Shown: positions 1 through 6,694, counted from the first letter of the stretch. The stretch is DNA of 8,317 nucleotides from Verrucomicrobiota bacterium (GCA_026397695.1 JAPLUJ010000581.1:1-8317); one strand, 5' to 3'. Numbers and translations: made by a program. Notes: generated by a model not told the origin, from the letters alone.

Positions 1-1620
1 GCCGACGCGGGTCGGCGCGGCTGCGGGCTTGGGTGAAACCACAAGTGGCAGCATGCGGTCGTATTCGCTTTGCGGCAGCAGATAGAAGGCCACCACTCCG
101 GAGTTTTCGAAAAATCCCTGGTGCCAGATTTTCAAAAGCGAATCTGCCTCGGCGTCAAACAGCCCGGCCGCAATCAGATCGGCGCGGATTTGTTGGATGA
201 ACGCGTGAAGATCCGCGACAGGCGCGAGATCGAGTTTTGTTTCTTCCGCCGCAGCCAGCGCGGCGTGGGTGGCCCGCGGCTTGTCCGGCTGACGCCTATC
301 TAACAGGTAGATATATGCGATGGGAAAGGTCGCGGATTTTTTCACGATGACGGAGGTCTCGGTGCTGGCGATGCAGTGCAGGGAATCGGGAGACGAGACC
401 AAACCGTCATAATAGATGAAGCGCTCGCTTTCCAACCGATAGGTGGTCCACGGCGCCGAGCGTTGCATCTTGCTGCCAACGACGGTGAAGAGGGCGGCAT
501 CCTTGAGGCGGGCATAGGCGAGCCACTGGCCGGCAGCGAGTGGGGTTTCCTCGGGCGTGATCCAGCTTGGACCGTCAGGGTGCCGGTTCCCTTGGTTAGG
601 CACGGGCGAGCCGAGCCAACCGCTCCAGGCGAGGGAATTGAAGCGGGGAACCGGCTTGGCCTTGGTCACGCCGGAATCGGTCGGCGCGGAGGCTGCCGGC
701 CACCAGACGACGGGCACGCCGTCAGTGAAAGTGACGCTCACCCCGAGTTTCAGGGCCGGGCGGTCGGAATAGAAATAGATGAGCGGCTTATCCCAGGCGC
801 CCGGCGACCAGTGCAGGCGCTGCTGGGGAAACTGGCGGTAGAAGAACTCGGGCAGGTTGCCCCACTCGGCCTTGCGGTTGAGGTTGGCGAATTTCTGCTC
901 ATTGAAGACAGTGAACACGCCCCACTCATGGACTGTTAGATCATGCTCCTTAATGTTAGAGATTGTCATCTGCGCGGGCTTGGCGGTGATGCTGCCGCTC
1001 CAGGCTCCGGCGAGTTGTTCCGGGCTCGCCACGTCGAAGATCTTTTCGTGCAGCTCACGGCCGCCCTCGTGGGAGACCCGCTCGCCGGCGGCCGATTTGG
1101 CGGGGAGTTTGGGCCCCTTGAAGGTGTAGCTGAGGGTGTAGTTTCCCGTCTGTTGGAACTGGCCCCTGAAGAGCGTGCCCTGAAGATCGGGGATATCCAT
1201 GCGCCAGACATCACCGGGCTTGAGAAGCTTGAAGGCTTTGGGACGCACCGAGAACTCTGACCTGCTAGATTGCTTGAGGAGTTTCCCGTCCGGACCTTTG
1301 ATCTCGAATATGGCGGACTGACTCGCGGGGGAATTGAAGAAATCGGGGAGATAGCGTTCGCGTTGCGACATATTCTGCACCTGCACGGTTAGAGAAATCG
1401 CCTGGCCGGGGCAGACCTCGGCCGGAACAATGAGGCGCAGCGCGATGCCATCGACCGGTTCGCCGAAGGGGACCTCCATCTCATCCGGAAGGGGTGGCAG
1501 CGCTGCCTCCGGGCAGGCGGCATTTTCCACAGGCGCGGCTAACGATAACGACAGCAGCAACATCAGTCCCGTGCCTGCCAGCCAACACCCCGCCTTGTTC
1601 CATGCGCTTCGTGTTTTCAT
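1..1620 (-). CDS. Secreted protein of the uncharacterised 'VHEWG' type, C-terminus cut by window edge
   Basis: The frame stays open for 540 codons from ATG at 1620 to the left edge, so the C-terminus is missing. Residues 1-29 look like a signal peptide: basic start MKTR, hydrophobic core, then SLSLAA. Residues about 35-220 read as a beta-rich, Ig-like domain (LRLIVPAEVCPGQAISLTVQ at 41-60; FEIKGPDGKLL near 105). From residue 227 comes the signature DLTVHEWGVFTVF, followed by IYFYSDRPALKLGVSVTF (281-298), VPVVWWP and FIYYDGL (401-407). I recognise VHEWG(T)FT plus IYFYS plus a later F-x-Y-x-G-x block as recurring in uncharacterised exported proteins of Verrucomicrobia, Planctomycetes and Acidobacteria. 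No catalytic motif is visible and no function can be assigned. The start overlaps the stop of a small upstream ORF (ATGA), suggesting co-translation. No Shine-Dalgarno motif is present. Confidence 0.85.
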   Translation of the reverse strand, partial: MKTRSAWNKAGCWLAGTGLMLLLSLSLAAPVENAACPEAALPPLPDEMEVPFGEPVDGIALRLIVPAEVCPGQAISLTVQVQNMSQRERYLPDFFNSPASQSAIFEIKGPDGKLLKQSSRSEFSVRPKAFKLLKPGDVWRMDIPDLQGTLFRGQFQQTGNYTLSYTFKGPKLPAKSAAGERVSHEGGRELHEKIFDVASPEQLAGAWSGSITAKPAQMTISNIKEHDLTVHEWGVFTVFNEQKFANLNRKAEWGNLPEFFYRQFPQQRLHWSPGAWDKPLIYFYSDRPALKLGVSVTFTDGVPVVWWPAASAPTDSGVTKAKPVPRFNSLAWSGWLGSPVPNQGNRHPDGPSWITPEETPLAAGQWLAYARLKDAALFTVVGSKMQRSAPWTTYRLESERFIYYDGLVSSPDSLHCIASTETSVIVKKSATFPIAYIYLLDRRQPDKPRATHAALAAAEETKLDLAPVADLHAFIQQIRADLIAAGLFDAEADSLLKIWHQGFFENSGVVAFYLLPQSEYDRMLPLVVSPKPAAAPTRVG

Positions 1621-1814
1621 GCACTGTAAAAACAGCAGTTTAGGGGCGGGGGGGCAAGGTTTTTGTACGGGAAAAAAACCACAGTTGGGGCGGCGGCATC
1701 ACTGCCTGCAACCCCGGTTGCTTGAGGCGCTTCCTGATGTTCTTTCCATAGCAGAAATGCCGCAGTCGAGCCGACGCAAAACAAAACTATCAGAATTAGC
1801 GGCGGCTTCATCAT
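1617..1814 (-). CDS. Possible small single-pass membrane protein, overlaps the start of the secreted protein
   Basis: This short frame encodes about 65 residues starting MMKPPLILIVLFCVGSTAAF, a basic start then a hydrophobic helix of about 17 residues, then a short polar tail (KEHQEAPQATGVAGSDAAAP). Two adjacent ATGs (1814 and 1811) could serve; a TTG at 1832 would add six residues. Its TGA shares bases with the ATG of the secreted protein, the arrangement typical of translational coupling. Against it: the last 20 or so residues are low quality (a run of seven C, then an odd PPPLNCCFYSA tail), so the true end may differ or the reading may be chance. No homologue is recognised. Confidence 0.4.
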   Translation of the reverse strand: MMKPPLILIVLFCVGSTAAFLLWKEHQEAPQATGVAGSDAAAPTVVFFPYKNLAPPPLNCCFYSA

Positions 1815-1941
1815 TGGAAATAAAGATTGCAAGATGGCGGGCTTTCAATGGGGTTGCAGGGAGGAGCGGGCCGGGACGAGAGAGGATGTTGCTGAGTCGA
1901 GCTGTTTATTTGTTAGAAGAACTGGTCGGCCGACCGCAGAC

Positions 1942-2100
1942 TCATGGAGCCACCTTGAGCCCGTTTGCAGCGGCAAGGGTCCTCTGGCGAAGGTCGAACG
2001 ACAGCAGGGTGCGCGCCCCGCAGTGCAGGGCGGTGGCGACATGGAGGACATCCCATGATCGGTTTCCGCGCTGGATGGTGGCGGTTCTCATGAGAGGAGC
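1942..2100 (-). pseudogene. Remnant of a PIN-domain (VapC-like) toxin gene, C-terminal part
   Basis: Reading leftward from 2100 the frame gives APLMRTATIQRGNRSWD, then VLHVATALHCGARTLLSFD, then LRQRTLAAANGLKVAP and a TGA at 1942-1944. This matches the C-terminal half of PIN-domain RNases of the VapC type, whose conserved end reads roughly G-x-R-x-x-D-x-LHVA-x-AL, then FLTFD-x-RQ, then LA-x-x-x-GL-x-V. The Asp residues in WDVLHVA and SFD fit the metal-binding positions. The frame is broken upstream by TAA at 2101-2103. It then continues open to 2184 (DIRIIP...CPLALWHLMR), which could be more of the same gene with a CAA-to-TAA change, but that stretch is not clearly PIN-like. The N-terminal first Asp and any antitoxin gene are absent, so it is almost certainly non-functional. 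Mg-dependent RNase activity is known for the family only. Confidence 0.65.
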
Positions 2101-2113
2101 TTATCTCATGAGA
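2086..2113. repeat. Two copies of the palindrome TCTCATGAGA, 18 bp apart
   Basis: TCTCATGAGA is perfectly self-complementary. It occurs at 2086-2095 and again at 2104-2113, separated by the 8 bases GGAGCTTA. The 18-bp spacing is close to two helical turns, so it could be a paired operator, or the copies could fold together into one 10-bp stem. It lies inside the PIN remnant, and the premature stop (2101-2103) falls in the spacer, so it may instead be a scar of the event that broke the gene. Confidence 0.6.
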
Positions 2114-2199
2114 TGCCACAGGGCAAGCGGGCAACGAGCCGTTATTGACGCGTGATCTGATGGGATGATCCGAATATCTCCTGTCTAATTGATAGCGGC

Positions 2200-2250
2200 G
2201 TTGGAGCGGGACGCTCCAACCACGGTCTGCCGCGGGACGCGACAGCCACG
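2200..2250. repeat. REP-like two-hairpin element, copy A, just after the glcD stop
   Basis: Two adjacent hairpins both have the loop GGA. Hairpin 1 has arms 2200-2208 (GTTGGAGCG) and 2212-2220 (CGCTCCAAC), nine perfect pairs. Hairpin 2 has arms 2227-2234 (CTGCCGCG) and 2238-2245 (CGCGACAG) with one C-A mismatch. The linker contains CACGGT. The layout and much of the sequence recur in copy B at 3662-3709. Its place, about 20 bp beyond the glcD stop, could let it act as a transcription end or mRNA-stabilising structure for glcD, although no T-run follows. Repetitive extragenic palindromes mobilised by Y1 transposases are the closest known class. Confidence 0.65.
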
Positions 2251-2269
2251 GTTCAGCATAACACACGCT

Positions 2270-3652
2270 TCACAAAAACTTTCCGGGATTGAGTATTCCG
2301 TTAGGATCGAGCGCGTGTTTGAGGGTTTGGTGGACGTCGAAGGACACCTCGCCGAGCGCCTGACGGCACCAGCGTTTTTTGGCGAGGCCGACGCCGTGTT
2401 CGCCGGTGATGGTGCCACCGTTTTCGAGCACCCAGTGGAACAGCAGATCGAGCGCGTGCTCGGCGTGTGCGCGGACTAACGGATCAGCGTAATCACCGAC
2501 CATCAGGTTGGTGTGGATGTTGCCATCCCCGGCGTGGCCGAAACAGGCAACGGGAATGCCGGTCTGTTGTTCCAACTGACTGGCGAAGGTCACGAGTTCC
2601 ACGAGTTTCGAGCGCGGCACGACGATGTCTTCGTTGAGTTTGGTGAGGCCGGTGTCGCGCAGGGCATAGGAAAACTCGCGGCGGAGTTGCCAGATGCGCT
2701 CGCACGACGCCGCGTCCGGAGCGCGTTCGATGAAACCCGCACCGAGCACTTGAAGCAGCTGATAGAGTTCCTCCAATTCGGCGGCCACGGCGGCCGGACG
2801 GCCGTCGATTTCGACGATCAGGTGGGCGTTGCCGGGAGGAAACACTGCGGCACCGAGGCGCTGGCGTGCGGCTTGCAGCGTGTAGGTATCGGTGATTTCC
2901 AAGGCGGACGGCAGATGGCCGGCGTTGAGGATCGCCTGCACGGCGGCGGCGGCCAGGGAAAACTCCGGGAAAACCGCCGCCAGCATCGCCCGGCACGCGG
3001 GTTTGGGAATGAGCCGCAGAGTCGCCTCGGTGATGACTCCCAACATGCCTTCCGCGCCGGTGAATATACCTATCAGATCAAAGCCGGTCTTGTGCTTGTG
3101 GAGACGGCCGCCGGTGCGCAGCACGCGGCCATCGGCGAGCACCACTTCCAGGCCTAACACATAACTCCGGGTCACCCCGTATTTCAAACAGCGCGGCCCG
3201 CCGGCATTGGTGGCGATGTTGCCGCCAATCGAGCATTCCTTCAACGACGCTGGGTCCGGCGGGTAGTCCCAGCCGATGGCATGGGCGGCCTCCTGCAAAT
3301 CACCGGTGATGACACCCGGTTGCACGATGGCGACGCCGTCCGCCGGGTGGACGCCCAGAATCCGGTTCATGCGCATCACCGAGAGCGCGATGCCGCCATG
3401 CACGGGCACGCAACCGCCGACATACCCGACGCCCGCGCCGCGCGTGGTCACCGGAATGCCACGCTCATGTGCGAATGCCAACACCGCGGCGACGTCCGCC
3501 GTGGATTCCGCAAACACCACCGCATCCGGCGCATGACTGGCAGACCACTTGTCCCCGGAGTGAGCGGCGATGATGGACGCTTCAGCGGTGATCTTTTCCG
3601 CGCCTAACAGGGAAACCAAGGGCGCGAACCAGTCGGATGATGGAGGTTTCAT
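2270..3652 (-). CDS. glcD: FAD-linked 2-hydroxyacid dehydrogenase, glycolate oxidase GlcD / D-lactate dehydrogenase type
   Basis: A complete protein of 460 residues. It should oxidise a 2-hydroxy acid such as glycolate or D-lactate to the 2-oxo acid using bound FAD, passing electrons to the respiratory chain. The FAD-binding PCMH domain covers about 41-220, with VTTRGAGVGYVGG (68-80), QPGV (111-114) and the block PDPASLKECSIGGNIATNAG (132-151). The C-terminal FAD-oxidase domain carries GHAGDGNIHTN (372-382) and GEHGVG (417-422), the metal and substrate-site His motifs of this family, and ends LDPNGILNPGKFL. I chose ATG at 3652; a longer frame starting with TTG at 3715 would translate through repeat copy B and is unlikely. 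No glcE or glcF neighbours are present, so it may work alone like LDHD-type enzymes. Exact substrate is undecided. No Shine-Dalgarno motif. It follows the phosphorylase by 100 bp on the same strand. Confidence 0.92.
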   Translation of the reverse strand: MKPPSSDWFAPLVSLLGAEKITAEASIIAAHSGDKWSASHAPDAVVFAESTADVAAVLAFAHERGIPVTTRGAGVGYVGGCVPVHGGIALSVMRMNRILGVHPADGVAIVQPGVITGDLQEAAHAIGWDYPPDPASLKECSIGGNIATNAGGPRCLKYGVTRSYVLGLEVVLADGRVLRTGGRLHKHKTGFDLIGIFTGAEGMLGVITEATLRLIPKPACRAMLAAVFPEFSLAAAAVQAILNAGHLPSALEITDTYTLQAARQRLGAAVFPPGNAHLIVEIDGRPAAVAAELEELYQLLQVLGAGFIERAPDAASCERIWQLRREFSYALRDTGLTKLNEDIVVPRSKLVELVTFASQLEQQTGIPVACFGHAGDGNIHTNLMVGDYADPLVRAHAEHALDLLFHWVLENGGTITGEHGVGLAKKRWCRQALGEVSFDVHQTLKHALDPNGILNPGKFL

Positions 3653-3661
3653 GGGAAATAG

Positions 3662-3709
3662 AGGAGCAGGATGCTCCTGGCACGGTCTGGCGCGGGACGT
3701 GCCAGCCAC
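3662..3709. repeat. REP-like two-hairpin element, copy B, just before the glcD start
   Basis: Hairpin 1 has arms 3662-3668 (AGGAGCA) and 3672-3678 (TGCTCCT) around loop GGA. Hairpin 2 has arms 3687-3694 (CTGGCGCG) and 3698-3705 (CGTGCCAG) around loop GGA, with one G-T wobble. An alternative fold pairs 3677-3684 (CTGGCACG) perfectly with 3698-3705. Linker CACGGT, the GCGGGACG core and the trailing CAGCCAC match copy A, in the same orientation. It lies between the phosphorylase stop and the glcD ATG, so it is in the glcD leader or in the intercistronic mRNA. Confidence 0.65.
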
Positions 3710-3712
3710 TTT

Positions 3713-3763
3713 CAAGGATCAAGAACACGCAAGGATCTAGCACACGCAAGGATCAAAGACACG
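3713..3763. repeat. 17-bp tandem repeat, three units, overlapping the phosphorylase stop
   Basis: Three consecutive 17-bp units begin CAAGGATC and end ACACG: 3713-3729, 3730-3746 and 3747-3763. They differ at only a few central bases. The third unit contains the last codons and the TGA (3753-3755) of the phosphorylase gene, so expansion began at the 3' end of that gene and runs towards the hairpin element next to it. Such arrays usually arise by slippage; no protein-binding role is evident. Confidence 0.75.
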
Positions 3764-5420
3764 CGTAAATCTTTTTGTAATACTCGTCGGCCAGACGGTC
3801 CGCATCAAAGTAGGGTGCCACGTCGTTCATCGAGTTGAAAACTATGCGGCTCCATGCGTCGGGGTGGTCGTAGTACGTTGGCAGGATCCGTTCGTTGAGT
3901 GCCTGATAGAATCCGAGCATGTCGTGTTGGTCGCGGGCCTCGGGGCTGAGCGCGGGGTCCGCCGGCGGGATGATGAACGAGTTTTCCCCGTCCCTGGCGA
4001 ACTCGCAGATCCAGCCGTCGTATGTGGAGAGATTGACCGAGGCATTCATCGCGGCAGTCATGCCGGATGTGCCGGACGCCTCGCGGGTGCGGATCGGGTT
4101 GTTCAACCAGATGTCGGAGCCATTTTTCAGGAGGCTGGAGAGTTCGAGTTCGTAGCCGACGAGCACCGTGGCGTTCGGATAGTAGCGGGTCAGACGGATG
4201 AGGTCGTTGAAAGTATCGAGGGCGCCGAAATCAAACGGATAGGGTTTTCCCGCCCAGATCATCTGCACGGGGTATGTCTGGTTGTTGAGCATGTTACGGA
4301 ACAACTGGACGTCGCGGGTGATGAGGTCAGGCCGCTTGTAACCGGCAAAACGGCGCGCCCAAACGATGGTGAGCACGTCCGGTCTGAAAAGTTTGCCGGT
4401 CTGGTCGGCGACCACGCGAAACAGCCGTTCCTTCAATTCCCGCTTGCGGTGGCGGAGCATCACGGCATTCCCTTGGACACGGGCATGTTCCAATCCTTTG
4501 TCCGTCCAGTATTTCTTGTTCTGGGCGTTGGTGATGTGGGTGATTTCGCAGATGTTCGGATGGTCCCGCCACATCTTGCGTGTCACCTCGCCGTGGAGTT
4601 TTGAAACGGCGTTGGCAATGTGCGCGAGGCGCAGCGCCGCCAGCGAGTGGTTGAACTCCTCACCCACGATGCCGGTGATTTCGCGCACTTCCGGCTCCGG
4701 CACGCCGTCGAAAAACGAGAAATCGCACAACAGTTTGAAGTCGTGCAGTTCATTGCCCGCTGCTTCCGGGGTGTGGGTGGTGAATACGAGGCGTTTCTTC
4801 ACTTCCGCGAGGCTGTGGTGCTTCGCGTAAAGATGGAAGGCGGCGGTCAGTCCATGAGCTTCGTTGAGATGCCAGACTGCGGGATCGACGCCGAGTTCGT
4901 CGAGCAGACGGGCCCCGCCGATGCCGAGGATGATATATTGAGCGATGCGGCGGAGGTGGTCATGTGCGTATAACCGATGGGTGATCGCGCGGGAGAGCAG
5001 GTCATTTTCCTCCACGTCGGTGCTGAGGAAGAACATCGGCACGGTGTTGAAGATCTCGCCCGGTAGGAACATTGCCTTCACCCACACCGGGTGACCATGA
5101 ACCGGCACGGTAAAACGGATGCCGGTGTCCTGCAGAAACGCATACTCTTTCTTGCTGAACTGGATGGCCAGCTCGTGGTCCTCGCCGCGGACTTGATTGT
5201 AGTAACCGTAAGTCCAGAGAATGCCGATGCCGCATAGGTTCTGGCGCAAATCCGCCGCCGAGCGCATGTGCGACCCCGCGAGAAACCCCAGCCCGCCGGC
5301 ATAGATTTTGAAACTCTGGTCGATGGCAAACTCGCAGCAGAAATAGACGACGCTTTGCGCGTATTCCGGCGCGATTTCGTAGTGATGCTGAAAGGGTTTC
5401 GGAAGAAATGATGAAGCCAT
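3753..5420 (-). CDS. glgP: Short-form GT35 alpha-glucan (glycogen) phosphorylase-like protein lacking the PLP lysine
   Basis: A 555-residue protein of the short alpha-glucan phosphorylase group; the animal and E. coli enzymes are about 800 or more. The family releases glucose-1-phosphate from alpha-1,4-glucans using phosphate and PLP. Landmarks: VVYFCCEFAIDQSFKIYAGG (24-43) then LGFLAGSHMRSAADL; HLNEAHGLTAAFH (184-196); THTPEAAGNELHDF (215-228); WARRFAGYKRP (354-364), which keeps the Arg and Lys of the phosphate site; and NNPIRTREASGTSGMTAAMN (440-459). The last aligns with EASGTGNMK of muscle phosphorylase, where Lys680 binds PLP, but here the residue is Thr455 (codon ACT at 4058-4056). It may be a lineage variant, a PLP-independent transferase, or inactive. 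ATG at 5420 gives the expected N-terminus; an upstream TTG at 5495 adds 25 residues that look non-coding. Glycogen-storage function is inferred. Confidence 0.88.
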   Translation of the reverse strand: MASSFLPKPFQHHYEIAPEYAQSVVYFCCEFAIDQSFKIYAGGLGFLAGSHMRSAADLRQNLCGIGILWTYGYYNQVRGEDHELAIQFSKKEYAFLQDTGIRFTVPVHGHPVWVKAMFLPGEIFNTVPMFFLSTDVEENDLLSRAITHRLYAHDHLRRIAQYIILGIGGARLLDELGVDPAVWHLNEAHGLTAAFHLYAKHHSLAEVKKRLVFTTHTPEAAGNELHDFKLLCDFSFFDGVPEPEVREITGIVGEEFNHSLAALRLAHIANAVSKLHGEVTRKMWRDHPNICEITHITNAQNKKYWTDKGLEHARVQGNAVMLRHRKRELKERLFRVVADQTGKLFRPDVLTIVWARRFAGYKRPDLITRDVQLFRNMLNNQTYPVQMIWAGKPYPFDFGALDTFNDLIRLTRYYPNATVLVGYELELSSLLKNGSDIWLNNPIRTREASGTSGMTAAMNASVNLSTYDGWICEFARDGENSFIIPPADPALSPEARDQHDMLGFYQALNERILPTYYDHPDAWSRIVFNSMNDVAPYFDADRLADEYYKKIYACL

Positions 5421-5940
5421 GGTCAATGGGTGGGAGTAGGCGATAAGAAGTTGATGGGTCCGGATGGCAACCAGGGATGACGGTAACGCGCCCAATCTAG
5501 CACGATTTTGCGGGATCGGGCGGACATTTCCAGTACCATCTCACAGCATGCTGCATGCCGGATTCCCGGTTGGCAGCGGATTGCGGATAATTCCGGAGCC
5601 GCCATCCGGGATCCGCCTGGGTTGTCACGAGTGCTTGCATGGGACGCGCCGCGATGGTGCATGCCCCCGCCGCAGCGACCAGCGAAAATTTGCGCTCGGT
5701 CGCCAAAACGGATTTTCTCCCTGCCGCAAGATCGCTCCTCGTGGATCGCCGAGCGCTGGTCTTTATCATCCTGCCGCGATCCTCGTCCGTGTCGGCGACG
5801 GCTGTCCAGGCATGGTAAACGACGCGTTCCTGATAGTTCGTCGGTGCGTCATGATCGGGATCGCGGAAATCCTGCGCCAAAGGCCTCTCCCCGCGTTGAC
5901 ATCCGCTCCCTGCGCATCCACCATCCCACCCATGGACACG
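5421..5940. other. 520-bp divergent spacer without a convincing gene
   Basis: The phosphorylase gene leaves leftward and the coiled-coil gene rightward, so promoters for both should lie here. Open frames exist on both strands, but their translations are Arg/Pro-rich, show no family motif, and run on as antisense or upstream extensions of the real genes. A minus-strand TGCTAGATT (5502-5494) resembles an extended -10 about 75 bp before the phosphorylase ATG; no good -35 accompanies it. A 10-bp palindrome CAGCATGCTG is at 5544-5553, and a 29-bp near-palindrome is listed separately. No tRNA, riboswitch or terminator with a T-run was seen. Confidence 0.5.
5675..5703. repeat. 29-bp near-perfect palindrome in the divergent spacer
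   Basis: Left arm GCGACC (5675-5680) then AGCG (5681-5684). Right arm CGCT (5693-5696), one unpaired C (5697), then GGTCGC (5698-5703). The centre AAATTT (5686-5691) is itself self-complementary, with a single A-G mismatch on its flanks. It lies near the middle of the spacer between two divergent genes, a common place for an operator, but it could also be a small extragenic hairpin. It shares no sequence with the two-hairpin elements around glcD. Confidence 0.45.
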
Positions 5941-6593
5941 ATGAAACTTCTCCTTGTCGCGACCGTCGCGCTGCTTTTGGGCGCGTTCGCGATGTCTTGG
6001 AAAGGCATGAACAAAGGCGTCAACAACGCCTCGCCGGATGCAATCGAGCGCCTCAAAAAACAAGTGACGGAACTCCGCCAGGAACAGGACAATCTCGAAA
6101 TCCAAAGAAAACTCCAGCAACTCAAAACCACCCCGGCTCCCACCCCGGCGTCGAATGCCGCGGAAATCACGGCGATGAAGGCCCAACTCGCAGCGCTCAA
6201 GGCCACCGAAGAAAAAATCGCCGCGGAAAAAGGCACCGACAAGCGCGATACCAAGGTCGCCCAGGACGAAGAAGGTCTGCTCAGCCAACGCGAACTTGAA
6301 CAAGGTGACTCCGAACTCCGCCGTGCCCGCATGATCGGCGAGGCCCTTCTGATAGGCCGCGTCAAGGAATACGTCGAGGACGCCCAATTCGGCGGCTTCA
6401 TCACCTTCGAAATCGCCATGCCGGACCAAGTCCAGGAAGGCACCATCCTCGGCATCACCGCAAGACCGGAATCCTCGGCCAATTCAAGGTGTCCGAAGTC
6501 ACCGCCGCCGGTGGCGTCGCCAACCCGCTCCCCGGCTTCGGACCCGTCCAACCCAAAGTCGGCGACGAACTCATCCTGCCACCGCAGTATTGA
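5941..6593 (+). CDS. Membrane-anchored coiled-coil protein with an apparent -1 frameshift
   Basis: No named family is recognised. ATG at 5941 gives MKLLLVATVALLLGAFAMSW, a signal anchor or signal peptide. An ATG at 5932 would add three residues. Charged helices follow (about 34-60, ERLKKQVTELRQEQDNLE, and 75-105, ITAMKAQLAALKATEEKIAA), separated by a Pro/Thr stretch, consistent with a coiled coil outside the membrane. From about 135 a small beta domain begins (ALLIGRVKEYVEDAQFGGFI). Near 6457-6459 the first frame loses sense; the -1 frame continues RKTGILGQFKVSEVTAAGGV, then KVGDELILPPQY, ending at TGA 6591-6593. One missing C in ACC-GC would restore LGITRKTG and a 217-residue protein. The G-x-V, GxxLG, GQFKV and VGDEL pattern resembles SH3-like C-terminal domains of envelope proteins; this is only a resemblance. 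Without the shift the frame would run to 6675 with an implausible Ser/Pro tail. Confidence 0.75.
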
Positions 6594-6602
6594 GGAAGCA
6601 TC

Positions 6603-6623
6603 AGTCATTAGTCATGGGTCATT
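6603..6623. repeat. Heptamer tandem repeat AGTCATT, three units
   Basis: AGTCATT (6603-6609), AGTCATG (6610-6616) and GGTCATT (6617-6623) follow each other directly, just after the stop of the coiled-coil gene. Short tandemly repeated heptamers between genes are best known from cyanobacteria; here there are only three units with two changes. Confidence 0.5.
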
Positions 6624-6694
6624 GGATAGAGAGCTTCGCGCATATTCTTCCTATGCCGATCTGCGACATTCCTGACTCTCCCCATAGCCGTTTC

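Noticed and set aside
376..939. Plus-strand open frame of 187 codons
   Set aside because: Shadow of the secreted protein, whose minus-strand frame is open throughout and carries recognisable motifs.
1649..1683. GGTTTTT / AAAAACC inverted repeat near the end of the small membrane ORF as a terminator
   Set aside because: The stem is AT-rich and weak, and termination there would separate two genes that appear translationally coupled.
1430..2155. Plus-strand open frame of 241 codons
   Set aside because: It runs antisense through the signal-peptide end of the secreted protein, the small membrane ORF and the PIN remnant, with Ser/Arg-rich translation and no motif.
3653..3715. N-terminal extension of GlcD from a TTG at 3715
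   Set aside because: It would translate the hairpin element; the FAD domain needs only the ATG at 3652.
5896..5925. TTGACA as a -35 box for the coiled-coil gene
   Set aside because: The hexamer at 17-bp spacing (CACCAT) is a poor -10, and the start would leave almost no leader.
5497..6429. Long minus-strand open frame of 310 codons across the spacer and the coiled-coil gene
   Set aside because: It is antisense to a gene with clear membrane, coiled-coil and C-terminal domain features, shows no family motif, and arises from codon bias in GC-rich DNA.
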